Source: Deltaproteobacteria bacterium
GTDB taxonomy: Bacteria > Myxococcota_C > UBA6777
Reading direction: 5' to 3'
NCBI GenBank assembly: GCA_006226375.1
Contig: SBHC01000079.1
Coordinates: 62,001-126,000 of the forward strand
Length of the DNA stretch: 64,000 nt
Shown here: piece after piece, positions 33,343-42,946 of the stretch
How the letters are laid out: each line of letters opens with the position of its first letter
Position numbering within the stretch: position 1 is the first letter of the stretch
The notes under the pieces: model-generated
The model's input: only the letters and a program-made list of their open reading frames with translations
Database searches by the model: none
What the model was told of the DNA's origin: nothing
Translations under genes and position numbers: made by a program

Positions 33343-35247
33343 TTACCGAGGCTTGATCATTTGGAAATAACGCTTCACAAGCTGACGGTAGTTGTTGGGC
33401 ACACGTTTGTTCGACATCACATCTTCGGTCACTTTCTTATACAATTTGTACACTTTTTTGTAGTGCCGGTTGGAAAAACCTGCAGAGCCAGAGTGCTCAA
33501 TGATCAAGCGGCGCGAAGGACCACGTCCTTTCTGGCCGGACAGATTCTCTTCCTTGAAGTCCTTGGAGATTCCGTCTTTGCGCTTGCCGAGTGGATGCTT
33601 GCCCTCTCCGTTTCCATACTGCTGCGAGTCTTTGTCTTTGCCCTGGCCCTGACCACCCGGACGATTCCCTCGCTGGCCTGGACGATTTCCTTGACCCGGA
33701 CGATTTCCTTGACCCGGACGGTTGCCCTGACCTGGACGGTTTCCTTGACCTGGGCGGTTTCCTTGACCTGGACGGTTGCCTTGTTGGCCCTGACGACCTT
33801 GGCGGCCTTGACGACCTTGGCGGCCTTGTTGTCCTTGTTGGCGACCCTGCTGACCTTGGCGCCCTTGTTGTCCCTGTTGGCCTTGCTGACGGCCCTGTTG
33901 GCCTTGGCGACCCTGGCGGCCTTGTTGCCCTTGCCGACCTTGTTGGCCACGCTGTCGTTGACCTTGTCGGTTTTGACCTGAATTGGGTCGCTGTCCTCGG
34001 GCTCGTTGCATAAAGTTACGAAGCTGTTGCTGACGCTGTTGTCCTCCAATAGACTGTTGTTGGACGGCCTGCCGCATTTGGCTGATCTGGTCGCGGGCTT
34101 GTTGCATCGCCTTCTGACGCTGGGAGTTCTGCATCATCTTTTGGATCTGCTGTGCAGCTTGCCGCATCGTCTTGCGCGTTTTGGCGCCCTTCTTCAAAGA
34201 ACCTTGTCGGCTCAGACGGCGCGCCATCTGACTCATGTTCTTTTTGACCTTCCGGGGCATGTGCTTGGCAATCTTCTGGAAGGCCCGAGACACATTGCGT
34301 CGCGCTCTTCGACGACGGATTCGCTTTTTCTGCAGTTGACGAGTCATCTGGCTCATCGCCTGGGAAGCCTTCTTGCCGTCACCAGAGCGTATGGCTTTGG
34401 CTAGATTCTTGGTCTGCTTGGTTTTGGAGAGTTCTTTCGCCAGCTTCTCCAGTTTCTTGCCGTCCGCTTTGCCTTTGTTGGCTTTCTCAGCCTTTTGCAA
34501 CGAAGCCAGTTTCTGCTTTAACTGAGCCAGGCGCTTAAAGAATTCACGGCGGCTCAGGTGGCCATTCTTAAGATTTCGCCAAAGGTCTTTGATCGAGCGA
34601 TGGAGGGTCTCAAGGTTCGGATCCTTAAGATTGCGCAGCTGCTTTTCGGTCATGCTGTCGCGCTTGTAGATGTCCATCTCTTCCTGTGTCAGCTTGACTT
34701 TCTTGTCAGATACAGGAGTCGGAAGCTTGGGCGGTTTGGGGGGATCGTTCTTCCAGGGATGGAGGAAAGGGACCACCACAAAGGCCACCATCGCCATCGA
34801 CCATTCTTTCAGACCGTGAGGAATTCGCCGAGGAATCACAACCGCAGGATCAACCTGGCTGGAATGTCGCTCCGCGTCGAGAATGGCGGCCTGCATAAAG
34901 GGCGAAGGGTTGGTTTCTTCCAGAAACAGAAGAGCGGAAGAGAGACGATCGTTCAAGTTGGAGCGCTGGTCTGTAAGAACAGCGACCTCCAGGGTCTTCA
35001 TCGGCCAGAGAATCCCAACAAGAAGACCCACAACCACAGAAGCCGCGGAGGCGACAAGGAACCAGAACGCAACGTTGGAGGCGACCTCCAGGCGGCCAAG
35101 AATCAGGGCAACCAGGAGGCACACCGAAGCCGGGATGAGCGAGAGGACAAAGCTGTCTGACACTCGCTGAAGTCGCCAGCGTTTTTTTACACGCTGAAGC
35201 ACAGCCTCAATGGTTTGCTGACTTTGTTGCAAATTCTGTTGTTCCAT
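33343..35247 (-). CDS. Two-helix membrane protein with coiled-coil and Q/G/R low-complexity repeats
   Basis: A protein of 634 residues. Two N-terminal membrane helices (about 32-50 and 59-80) are followed by NLNDRLSSALLFLE, a phrase found in DUF4175-like and other membrane proteins near MoxR/BatA operons. A long Lys/Arg-rich helical region (about 190-400) has repeated Gln and is probably coiled-coil. Residues about 425-530 are a repeat tract of GRQGQQ units and six GNRPGQ copies. A basic C-terminal domain ends the protein. Probable role is structural or assembly at the envelope, perhaps with von Willebrand-type partners, but none are adjacent. ATG at 35247 has GAGG upstream. Confidence 0.72.
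   Translation of the reverse strand: MEQQNLQQSQQTIEAVLQRVKKRWRLQRVSDSFVLSLIPASVCLLVALILGRLEVASNVAFWFLVASAASVVVGLLVGILWPMKTLEVAVLTDQRSNLNDRLSSALLFLEETNPSPFMQAAILDAERHSSQVDPAVVIPRRIPHGLKEWSMAMVAFVVVPFLHPWKNDPPKPPKLPTPVSDKKVKLTQEEMDIYKRDSMTEKQLRNLKDPNLETLHRSIKDLWRNLKNGHLSRREFFKRLAQLKQKLASLQKAEKANKGKADGKKLEKLAKELSKTKQTKNLAKAIRSGDGKKASQAMSQMTRQLQKKRIRRRRARRNVSRAFQKIAKHMPRKVKKNMSQMARRLSRQGSLKKGAKTRKTMRQAAQQIQKMMQNSQRQKAMQQARDQISQMRQAVQQQSIGGQQRQQQLRNFMQRARGQRPNSGQNRQGQRQRGQQGRQGQQGRQGRQGQQGRQQGQQGQQGRQGQQGRQQGQQGRQGRQGRQGRQGQQGNRPGQGNRPGQGNRPGQGNRPGQGNRPGQGNRPGQRGNRPGGQGQGKDKDSQQYGNGEGKHPLGKRKDGISKDFKEENLSGQKGRGPSRRLIIEHSGSAGFSNRHYKKVYKLYKKVTEDVMSNKRVPNNYRQLVKRYFQMIKPR
33655..33970 (-). repeat. Short tandem repeats encoding GNRPGQ and GRQGQQ units
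   Basis: From 33655 to about 33783 the DNA repeats an 18-bp unit about six times (GNRPGQ). From about 33781 to 33970 it repeats related 9-15-bp units encoding GRQGQQ variants. Both sets lie inside the 634-residue membrane protein. Such tracts change copy number readily. Confidence 0.85.
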
Positions 35248-35342
35248 CAGGCCGGGCCTCCCTCAAAAGAGCAGGTGGTCTCGGCGCTAACAACACGGTT
35301 GTGAGTTGGTAGCACCGTCCGTCGTTCAAAGTTAGTAAGGTA

Positions 35343-35369
35343 TGTGTTGTTTCCGAAGAAAGCAACACA
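35343..35369 (-). promoter_or_regulatory. Imperfect hairpin in the leader of the Q/G/R-repeat gene
   Basis: An 11-bp stem (tgtgttgtttc with gaaa(g)caacaca, one bulge) around CGAA lies 96-122 nt upstream of the ATG at 35247. A second short repeat (CTAACAAC with GTTGGTAG, one mismatch) is 30 nt closer to the gene. Together they suggest a structured 5' leader; no known riboswitch pattern was recognised. Confidence 0.3.
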
Positions 35370-35450
35370 CAGTGGAAACGTGTCCGGCCGGCCAAAGTTG
35401 TTCCCACCTCTTAAAACTTTTTTCTCCTGGGGAGAATGGAACCCTCCGGC

Positions 35451-36467
35451 CTAGAACATAATGTGGGTGCTCATGCTGACCCAAAACAGACGTGGGAAGC
35501 CAAAGCCGCCCTGAACGCGGATGTCGAACCGGTCGGGGACGATGGGAAAGACCATCCCAATGATAAAGTCGAACAAGGGAATGACAGGAGGAACCCGGTC
35601 CTCAGTGGCTTCGATCAAGGTACAATCTTGAACGGTCCGGTCCACCTGGGTGCACACCTTGTTGGGCAGGGCAGAAGAGTCTTGGGGATTGGCCCGCCAC
35701 AGCTTGTAGGCTTGCTTGTACTCTTCTTCTTTTGATGCGTCGTAGTCAGGAATAAAGGTGTCGGTTCGCTTGAGATTGCCCAGCACCACGCCCAGACCAA
35801 TGCCAGCTCCCACCATCATCTGGAAGTGCTTGTGGATCGGAAAGATCTTTTGGAAGCGGACATCAATCGCGAGATACGAGAGATCGCTCTGGATAAACTC
35901 ACGTTGGAAGGTCGGGTCGCCCTTGTTCAGGAAGACATTGGGCAAAGGTTTTCCCTCAGAGTCTGTCCCAGGCTGGAACTGGAAGAAGTTGTAACTGACC
36001 CCAAAGATGTACTCAAACGTGGGGTCGGTTTTGAGCACAAAGCCCAGTCCAAATCCACCCTGCATGACACCCACAGACTCATCAAAGAAGGTCGCGTTAA
36101 GCATAAACTCTGGGAAGAACAGCATCCCCCCACGAAGCTCAATACCATAGCGACGAAACTTGGGCTTCGGTGGAGCCACAACTTTGCGCACACGGGGAGG
36201 TGGTTTGCGATCCACGTTTTTGTCGTTGTCGATCATCTCGCCTGATGCAGACGGATCTGACTTCAAGGTCTGAGCGAGCGTGAATTGCCCCATCTTGAGC
36301 TTGGGCTTGCCCACCTTGAATCGAAATCGCTCTTGCAGCGCTTTCTGAAGCGAAAACAGTTCGAACGACGAAAGTGTTTTGGGCTTGGCAGGAGTTGCCC
36401 CACAGGGGAAGGCCACCAAGCTCACGGTCCAAACAACAACAACAGCAATCCAAGATCTCACGTTCAT
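35451..36467 (-). CDS. Outer-membrane beta-barrel protein
   Basis: A protein of 338 residues. Signal peptide (1-25) followed by a mature region with a Lys/Pro-rich linker (about 80-105) and then alternating strands typical of an outer-membrane barrel: IELRGGMLFFPEFMLNATFF, GGFGLGFVLKTDP, YLAIDVRFQKIF, MMVGAGIGLGVVLGNL. It ends with an aromatic residue (THIMF), the usual barrel-sorting signal. A loop with two Cys (VCTQ..., DCTL) lies before the last strands. ATG at 36467 has GGAG 8 nt upstream. No homologue of known function was recognised; small-pore or structural OMP is likely. Confidence 0.78.
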   Translation of the reverse strand: MNVRSWIAVVVVWTVSLVAFPCGATPAKPKTLSSFELFSLQKALQERFRFKVGKPKLKMGQFTLAQTLKSDPSASGEMIDNDKNVDRKPPPRVRKVVAPPKPKFRRYGIELRGGMLFFPEFMLNATFFDESVGVMQGGFGLGFVLKTDPTFEYIFGVSYNFFQFQPGTDSEGKPLPNVFLNKGDPTFQREFIQSDLSYLAIDVRFQKIFPIHKHFQMMVGAGIGLGVVLGNLKRTDTFIPDYDASKEEEYKQAYKLWRANPQDSSALPNKVCTQVDRTVQDCTLIEATEDRVPPVIPLFDFIIGMVFPIVPDRFDIRVQGGFGFPRLFWVSMSTHIMF

Positions 36468-36604
36468 AACACACACTCCAACATGGGGAATCATGCGACT
36501 CGTCCCCCACCTGGTACGGATTCAGTTACGTTCGAAGCGTCGCAGTTACACACGCGGCGATTGTAGCGCGTTCCCCTACAGTGGTCAATGAAACCGAGGG
36601 AAGC

Positions 36605-39217
36605 TCAGGGATGAGGTGGTTTTTTCCGTTTGAGCAGACCGGGAGCCATCTTGCCCCAAGGAGTCCCCTGAAGCGAGCGAATCTCTGCGATCTGACGGAT
36701 GTTTTGAAGGTACAGAGGGAAGTTATGAAGCCGCGCTTGCATCATCGCTTTGGGAGCAGAGAACTCAATCACAGGGAGTTCCAGCCGATTGATGGGAGCC
36801 GAGTTTGCCCACACCGTCAGCATCTTGGCATCGAGCAAGCGACGTTTCACAGGCTTGCTCTTTCCATGCTGATCCGGACGGAAGAAGGGACGCCAAATGT
36901 GCCTGGGATCCTTGGCAGTGCGGAACGAAGCCCCCACCCACATGTTCAATCGGGCTTCAAAATGGGAGCGGACCTTGAGCGGCTTTGTGGATCGTCGACC
37001 AATCAAGCCCAGAATCGCTCGGGCGGGATTCCAATGAGCGACCCAACCCTCTGCGTTGGGAAACACCTGCAAGAACGACCGGATGATCGAGGCCATGTTT
37101 CGAGGTCCGAGTTGAAACAGCGGGAGCCAAGCGACGAACACACCATCCTTGGTCAGCCGACGCTTTACGGCGCGGAAGTGCTCCACGCTGTAGAGAACAC
37201 CAACCCCAGGATTTCGCGGGAGATAGAGGTCACCCACGACAACATCGTACTTGGACCCAGACCGCATCAGAAAGCGACGGCCGTCTTCTGCAATCAATCG
37301 AACCTGCTTCTTGCGTCGATGGATGTAGTGGTTCACGTGGGAAAAATAATGAGCCAGATTGAGAATGTCTTTGTGCAGTTCCACACATTCGACTTTGGTG
37401 TAGCCATGCTGGGCAATGGCAGCCAAGGTTGTACCTGTCGCAAAGCCAACGAGCAACGCGCGCTTCGGTTTGGGATGCAACAACATGGGGATATGCCCCA
37501 AACGGTACTGCATCAAAACCGTGCTGGGCGTGGTGTTGCTCAGGCCGTAGTAGTTGTTCACGCGGAGGGTCCGAGTCCCCTCTTTGCTCTGATCCACAGC
37601 GATGGTCGCGGAGGGAGCATCCTTGTAGAACAGAACCTTGTGATCCGGTCGTTCGCGCAGGGGGTTGGCGCTGGGGTGCATGCCTGTCAGCAGAATCAAC
37701 CCAAGAAAAGCCGACGTTCCGAGGGTAGACCAGCGCAACCAAGACTTCAGGACCTTCTCCCAGCACACCACCAACGCGAGGAGGATGTACCCAAGAGAGA
37801 GGAGGATGAGGCTCTTGGTCAAGCCAATCATCGGCATCAGGAAGAAGGTGACAAACAAGCTACCCAGTACGCCACCGATGGTGTTGATTGCATACAGTCG
37901 CCCTGCCACCAAGCTGGCGTGGCCTCGTTGTGCCGTCGCCAGACCAATGAGCATGGGAAAAGCTGCACCCATCACAAGGGTAGCGGGAAGCATCGCAACC
38001 ACAGCGGAGCCGCCCACCCAAGACAGGTAGACATTCCAGCCCGAAACCCACTTGTTGCGAAGAAGCCAAAAGCTCCAAGGGGTCAGTTGGGGGAACAACG
38101 TGAGAGTCAGGAAGCTCCCAAGCCCAACAGAGATGTAAAGGAGCCACAGGCTTTGACGATGAGGTGACCGTGTTTTGTACGACGCACCCACCCAAATGGA
38201 ACCCAATCCAATTCCCACCAAGTAAGCTGCCAGCACCAGAGCGAACACATACACGCTGGCTGGAAACGACAGGGCCAGCGCACGGGTCCATAAGACTTCA
38301 ATCCCGATCGCCAAGAATCCACTGGTCGCTGCGAGAAACAACGCGGAGCGGTAGGACACCTGAAAGGCGGGACCCACCTGCGCTTCAACTCCATCTTCCT
38401 CACTGGCAACAGGCTCATCAGGTTCGGCCGCTGCGGTGTCATCGGAGGTTTGAGCCTGCGCGCGATGAGCCACCCAAAAGACGATGGCGATCGAAAGATT
38501 AATCAGAGCCATGGCCCAGGTCGTGTAACGTTGTCCCCACAAAGGCAAGAGCCAGAAAGAGACAACAAGACAACCTGCGACAGCACCCAGGGTATTAAAT
38601 CCGTAGAAGAAGCCCGTGGAGTACGTGGGATTGGCCAATCGTCGAACCACGGCCGCCATGGCAGGAAAGGTAGCACCAAGGAGCGTGGTTGGGACGATCA
38701 GGACAAACGTCGAGACAATGAGCAAGACGAACGTGTTGGTGGCACCTTGATTCAAGTAATGGGCTAGCGAGAATTCGACCACCCAAAACAGGAAGGGGAC
38801 AAGAGCAGCGGCAACACCGATGGCAAGCTCCAACCGAGCGTAGGCCAGCATCGGCCGACTCGCACGGTCAAAGATCTTGCTCCCAAGAGCAGCACCAAGA
38901 GCCAACCCTGAGAAGAAGATAGCCACAGTGGCGGCAACAGCCGGAGTCGACGCACCAAACAACTGCGTAAGATAACGGACCCAGGTCAATTCATACGAGA
39001 GACCTGCCATCCCAGATAAGAAGAAGGCGAACCATAACAGAGCCAATCCAGAGATCCTCCGTTCAAAAATCCAAAACAGCTTGCGAAGCACCCCATACGA
39101 GAAATGAGGAAAAAAGGCAAGACGTGGGCCAGATGTACGGGGAGGATGCGACGGAAACGACGTAGGAATCGAAGCAGAGAAATCTGGCTTAAGGCTTGGT
39201 GGCTTGGGCGAATGCAT
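36605..39217 (-). CDS. Fused-MFS spermidine synthase-like membrane protein
   Basis: A protein of about 870 residues. An N-terminal variable stretch (1-55) precedes about fourteen membrane helices with MAGLSYELTWVR, FFSGLALGAALGS and STGFFYGFNTLGAVAG, a signature of fused-MFS spermidine synthases. A C-terminal Rossmann domain has the SAM-like motif LLVGFATGTTLAAIAQH, VECVELHKDI and VGDLYLPRNPGVG. The family couples a transporter-like bundle with an aminopropyltransferase-like fold; biochemical activity in bacteria is mostly unproven. Active-site changes (no clear polyamine-binding DG..) make the enzyme call cautious. ATG 39217 or GTG 39241 both overlap the end of the upstream kinase, so the two are probably coupled. 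Confidence 0.85.
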   Translation of the reverse strand: MHSPKPPSLKPDFSASIPTSFPSHPPRTSGPRLAFFPHFSYGVLRKLFWIFERRISGLALLWFAFFLSGMAGLSYELTWVRYLTQLFGASTPAVAATVAIFFSGLALGAALGSKIFDRASRPMLAYARLELAIGVAAALVPFLFWVVEFSLAHYLNQGATNTFVLLIVSTFVLIVPTTLLGATFPAMAAVVRRLANPTYSTGFFYGFNTLGAVAGCLVVSFWLLPLWGQRYTTWAMALINLSIAIVFWVAHRAQAQTSDDTAAAEPDEPVASEEDGVEAQVGPAFQVSYRSALFLAATSGFLAIGIEVLWTRALALSFPASVYVFALVLAAYLVGIGLGSIWVGASYKTRSPHRQSLWLLYISVGLGSFLTLTLFPQLTPWSFWLLRNKWVSGWNVYLSWVGGSAVVAMLPATLVMGAAFPMLIGLATAQRGHASLVAGRLYAINTIGGVLGSLFVTFFLMPMIGLTKSLILLSLGYILLALVVCWEKVLKSWLRWSTLGTSAFLGLILLTGMHPSANPLRERPDHKVLFYKDAPSATIAVDQSKEGTRTLRVNNYYGLSNTTPSTVLMQYRLGHIPMLLHPKPKRALLVGFATGTTLAAIAQHGYTKVECVELHKDILNLAHYFSHVNHYIHRRKKQVRLIAEDGRRFLMRSGSKYDVVVGDLYLPRNPGVGVLYSVEHFRAVKRRLTKDGVFVAWLPLFQLGPRNMASIIRSFLQVFPNAEGWVAHWNPARAILGLIGRRSTKPLKVRSHFEARLNMWVGASFRTAKDPRHIWRPFFRPDQHGKSKPVKRRLLDAKMLTVWANSAPINRLELPVIEFSAPKAMMQARLHNFPLYLQNIRQIAEIRSLQGTPWGKMAPGLLKRKKPPHP

Positions 39218-41246
39218 CGATTTGAACCTGTTGGAAGACACAGTGTGCGTTTTGACAGATCAAGCCAGGGCGAATCTTGTTCGAGGAGCTTGCAGGCAAG
39301 TCGAGTTGGCACCGCTTGTGTCCGTTGACCCAAGCTGCGACCTGCTGTCCCTCTTTTCGAAGCTCCAGTTGAAGCCACTCTCCCCACTTGTAGTGAGGCT
39401 GTGACCATTCATCTCGAAGCATGTAGTCGGATTTGCACTTCAGAACCCGATGGGGACGTCGCCCCACCACAAGTCGGAAGTTGAGGCGCTGCTTCTTCAG
39501 TTGGAACATAAGCTTGGTCTCTTGCTTGGCGTCGCCCTTCCAACCCAAACCCATCAACACAGAGCGAGATGGATTGTGCTTCGTTTGGTACTCACGTTGG
39601 GTGATGGCGCGGCTTGACCAGGGTTCCAAGAAGCGAACTTTGGCACGAAAGCGAAACTGTCGAAGCGACGCCACCTTGCCTGAATAAACGGCCCACAGTT
39701 GCTTCCGATTGCGAACAAAGTCTCGCTGGTAAGTATCCTGGTGAAGTTGGTTGTCTTTCGCAAACCAGGAGCTACCGAACAATCGCCACTGTGGCTCCGG
39801 CAGACGACCCCACAGGTTCTTTTCAGGCTTTCCAGAAAACCGAAAATGAACGCGGGTTGTTGCCTGACCAATTTGTTGCTTCTCCGGCGCCAAACGCTGC
39901 CAGAATTCACTGGCTGGAACGTTTTGGGACGATCGTGGACGTGGGGCGAACACCAAGAAGAACATGGCCACCAGTCCACACAACGAAGCAAACGCAAGGC
40001 CACCTCGCAGCCATTTTCTGCTGCTGGGTTGCCAGGACACATGGAAGCCGTCGTCCGAAGAGGACTCGCGAAAATCTTCGGGAGTCCATGCGTCCACGCG
40101 TTCCTGAACCGATGCAATCGGCTCAAGGGCAGGAGTGTCGACAACCGTATCTCGCGACAGGACCTGAACGTTCTTCCCACCTTCCAAGGCATGCTCCAGC
40201 GCCTGCACAAGGTCTTCGGTGGTTTGGTAGCGGTGCTCTTTGTCGTAGTGAAGGCAACATCGAATGATCGCGTCGATATCACGTCGGCCTTCGACAATCT
40301 CTTGCTCGGGAGGCGGCAACGCAGGGAAAGGCAGCTCCCCTCGAATCAATTCGTAGAGGATCACACCCATGCTGTAGATGTCGGCGCGCTGATCGACTTT
40401 CTTGGCGTCATGTCGTTGCTCCGGTGCCATGTAGCACTCGGTTCCCATCGACACATACGATTTGGTCAACTGCTTGATGTAGGTGGTTTCACGGTTCACT
40501 CCGGCCAAACCAAAGTCGGCCACCTTGAGGCATTTGTCGGAGTTGTACAGGATGTTCTCCGGCTTCAGGTCACGGTGAACCACGCCCTGCCCGTGTGCAT
40601 ACGACATCGTTCGTGCCAACTGCAGCATGATATGAACCGCATCGCTGGGAGCAAAACGCTGACGCTCTCGGAGCATCTCACGCAACGAGGGACCGTCGAC
40701 GTATTCCATCACAAAGTAATGGACGTTCCGCTCTTTCCCCCGATCGATCACGTACAAGATGTTGGGATGACGCAGCTGAGCCATCGCAGCGGCTTCTTTG
40801 GTGAAACGCCAGATCGAAGCCTGGTTGCGGGCCAAGTTGCTATCGAGGGTCTTGATCGCGACCTCTCGACCGAGCGACTTTTGGACCGCACGGTAGACCT
40901 TCCCCATGCCACCTTTTCCACGACACTCCAGGATCTCATAGCCTTTGATCCGAAGCGTGGGTCGGCGTGCCCGAACTTCTTGGTGGGGTGCATGATCGGG
41001 AGGCCGTGGTGTATCCACTTTGCCTGGCCGGGTTCGGTTCACCACATGGTTGGCTTGGGCTCGCACATCGTCCACGTGAGAGCCACGACGAGGCGGTGTC
41101 GCCTTATCGAGATTTCCTGCAATCCGACGTGCGATCCTGTGTTGCATCCATTGATGACCGCAGTGGTCACATTGCAACGCGTCAGCTTTTCCTCGATCGT
41201 CGATCATCACATCCCGCTGGCATCGCGGACATTTTTGCAGAATCAT
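39189..41246 (-). CDS. Ser/Thr protein kinase with N-terminal zinc ribbon and C-terminal LamG-like domain
   Basis: A protein of 685 residues. A zinc ribbon with CPRC (6-9) and CDHC (26-29) is followed by a basic linker and a kinase domain (about 105-370). This has GKGGMGKVYRA, VAIKTL, HRDLKPEN, DFGLAG and the MAPEQRHD motif, all intact. A membrane helix (about 425-445) leads to a periplasmic region of about 220 residues ending VNGHKRCQLDLPAS...VQIDAFA, resembling LamG/concanavalin-like or DUF1080 sandwich domains. This is a receptor kinase that may bind carbohydrate. ATG at 41246 has GAGGAG 9 nt upstream. It overlaps the spermidine-synthase-like gene. Confidence 0.87.
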   Translation of the reverse strand: MILQKCPRCQRDVMIDDRGKADALQCDHCGHQWMQHRIARRIAGNLDKATPPRRGSHVDDVRAQANHVVNRTRPGKVDTPRPPDHAPHQEVRARRPTLRIKGYEILECRGKGGMGKVYRAVQKSLGREVAIKTLDSNLARNQASIWRFTKEAAAMAQLRHPNILYVIDRGKERNVHYFVMEYVDGPSLREMLRERQRFAPSDAVHIMLQLARTMSYAHGQGVVHRDLKPENILYNSDKCLKVADFGLAGVNRETTYIKQLTKSYVSMGTECYMAPEQRHDAKKVDQRADIYSMGVILYELIRGELPFPALPPPEQEIVEGRRDIDAIIRCCLHYDKEHRYQTTEDLVQALEHALEGGKNVQVLSRDTVVDTPALEPIASVQERVDAWTPEDFRESSSDDGFHVSWQPSSRKWLRGGLAFASLCGLVAMFFLVFAPRPRSSQNVPASEFWQRLAPEKQQIGQATTRVHFRFSGKPEKNLWGRLPEPQWRLFGSSWFAKDNQLHQDTYQRDFVRNRKQLWAVYSGKVASLRQFRFRAKVRFLEPWSSRAITQREYQTKHNPSRSVLMGLGWKGDAKQETKLMFQLKKQRLNFRLVVGRRPHRVLKCKSDYMLRDEWSQPHYKWGEWLQLELRKEGQQVAAWVNGHKRCQLDLPASSSNKIRPGLICQNAHCVFQQVQIDAFAQATKP

Positions 41247-41428
41247 CGAAGCACGCTCCTCAACAAACCAAAACACATACGAAGAGTCGATCGCTCGCCT
41301 CTCAAGCAGAACAAACAAGAAGGAGAGTTGTCCTCAAACGCAGGACCTACTTCCCCTTTTCATTCATGTTGTGGCATGTGGAGAATCCAAAGATCAATTT
41401 TTCCGCAGAGTCATACGAGGAACCGACT

Positions 41429-42409
41429 TCATTCGGCTGTATCGGTAGGGGATGAAGAGAGGGCAACCAATTGCTCCAGCAAAGAGCGCATGTCTTCGGG
41501 GGGTTGGACCGAACAGTCCACCCACTCTTCGGTCACAGGATGCACAAACGCGAGCCGCTGAGCGTGCAGCGCATGGCGAGGAAATTGTTTGAGAAAGTTG
41601 GGCCACACCGACAAAGGACGGGCCCCATACACAGGATCCCCCACCAACGAACGCTGGCGATCCGCCAGATGGACCCGGATCTGATGGGTCCGGCCGGTCT
41701 CCAACTTTAGCTCCAACAACGTCGCAAACTTGTAACGCTCCAACACCCAGTAATGTGTGATGGCATGGCGCGGTCCGTCGACTTTGGAGGAATACTTTTT
41801 CCGATCGGTGGGGTGACGACCGTACATCGTCTCGATCGTCCCCTTCTCTTCCTTGAACGTGCCCCTTGCAACGGCCCAATAGCGGCGCTCTAGCTTCCCT
41901 TCCGGTCGATGTTTGAACAGAGCGGCGAGCCCCAGGTGAGCAGCATCATGCTTGGCCGCCACCATCACACCCGAAGTGTCTCGATCCAGACGATGGACGA
42001 TCCCCGGCCGCAAGGTGCCACCAACCCCAGAAAGATCGTGGCAGTGGTGAAGCAGCGCATGCACCAACGTCCCCGTCGAATGACCCGGAGCCGGATGAAC
42101 CACCATGCCCGCGGGCTTGTTCACGACGATGAGGTGAGAGTCCTCAAACAAGACATCCAGAGGGATATCTTCAGGCTCCAACTCCATCTCTTCCGGCGGC
42201 GGCACTAAGATCGAGATATGGTCTCCAACCTGCAGACGCTGCGAGGGTTTGCAGCCCTTCTGGTTGATCGTAACGTGCTGGTCTTGGATCAAACGTTTCA
42301 GCAGAGAGCGGCTGAGGGTAAGCGTGTCTTGTTCCGCGAGAAAGCGGTCCAGACGTTGCCCTGCATCGGACTCCAGAACAGTGAAGGTAAAGGTGTCGTT
42401 GTCAGTCAA
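41429..42409 (-). CDS. rluD: Ribosomal large subunit pseudouridine synthase, RluD family
   Basis: A protein of 326 residues. An S4 RNA-binding domain (about 17-75: QRLDRFLAEQDTLTLSRSLLKRLIQDQHVTIN) precedes the catalytic domain. That domain has VNKPAGMVVHPAPGH and the active-site motif RPGIVHRLDRDTSGVMVAAK, where Asp is the nucleophile, and ETGRTHQIRVHL. It converts specific 23S rRNA uridines to pseudouridine. RluD versus RluC/RluB-like is set by the S4 plus HRLD pattern. The longest frame starts with TTG at 42409, 47 nt after the upstream gene; no better start codon precedes the S4 domain. Confidence 0.94.
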   Translation of the reverse strand: MTDNDTFTFTVLESDAGQRLDRFLAEQDTLTLSRSLLKRLIQDQHVTINQKGCKPSQRLQVGDHISILVPPPEEMELEPEDIPLDVLFEDSHLIVVNKPAGMVVHPAPGHSTGTLVHALLHHCHDLSGVGGTLRPGIVHRLDRDTSGVMVAAKHDAAHLGLAALFKHRPEGKLERRYWAVARGTFKEEKGTIETMYGRHPTDRKKYSSKVDGPRHAITHYWVLERYKFATLLELKLETGRTHQIRVHLADRQRSLVGDPVYGARPLSVWPNFLKQFPRHALHAQRLAFVHPVTEEWVDCSVQPPEDMRSLLEQLVALSSSPTDTAE

Positions 42410-42456
42410 TGTGGGGGTCGGGGATGGTGGTAAGCGTTGGGAGGCTTCTCCAACGC

Positions 42457-42729
42457 TTAGTCCCAGATGGGGGAGCTGAGGTGACGCTTGCGGTACAGCA
42501 GGACGTCGATGATCGCACGATCAAAGTAGTTGGTCGTCTTGAGGATCTCAGGATCCACCTGACTTTCGTACTGTTCACGGCCTTCTGAGAAGAGGTCGGA
42601 CAGATCCTCAAAGAAGGAGTCGCTTTGGATCGCCTCCTCTACCTTCTTCTTGTTGTACATACCGATATCTTGTACGATATAGCGAGCATAGCGCATCGCT
42701 TTTTCAGGAGTGTTCTTCAGAATCGCCAT
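42457..42729 (-). CDS. Small hypothetical protein
   Basis: A protein of 90 residues without signal peptide or membrane segment, rich in Glu, Asp, Lys and Tyr and probably helical. I do not recognise a family. ATG at 42729 has AAGGA 7 nt upstream and is better than the GTG just before it. It is 47 nt upstream of rluD on the same strand and divergent from the next kinase by about 290 nt. The compact, well-spaced reading frame with a good ribosome site supports a real gene. Confidence 0.7.
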   Translation of the reverse strand: MAILKNTPEKAMRYARYIVQDIGMYNKKKVEEAIQSDSFFEDLSDLFSEGREQYESQVDPEILKTTNYFDRAIIDVLLYRKRHLSSPIWD

Positions 42730-42946
42730 CACATGTTCCTTTTGCGAAAACGAAGTGGGTCATATCCCGGTTAGCATGTGTGTATTGAAGGTGTCCGAGC
42801 CGCGAATGTCAAGTTCTTTCTCCACACGCCCGCTCTCAGCGACTTGTGGAACGAACCCAACTCAGCCTCTCGTCCTCCTTTTGGATGTAACAACAAACGG
42901 CACTCCAAGACAAAGGTTGAGTCCTTCGTCAAAACCCGGTACACAC

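Noticed and set aside
32839..33981. 380-codon open frame on the plus strand
   Set aside because: It runs antisense to the lipoprotein and to the Q/G/R repeats, giving a repetitive Leu/Thr product typical of reversed repeat codons.
34558..35160. 200-codon open frame on the plus strand
   Set aside because: Antisense to the membrane protein at 33343-35247, no motif and no ribosome site.
36581..38167. 528-codon open frame on the plus strand
   Set aside because: Shadow of the spermidine-synthase-like gene, with low-complexity His/Gln/Arg composition.
39699..41561. 620-codon open frame on the plus strand
   Set aside because: It mirrors the zinc-ribbon kinase, which has intact motifs and a strong ribosome site. 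The plus-strand translation has no domain features.
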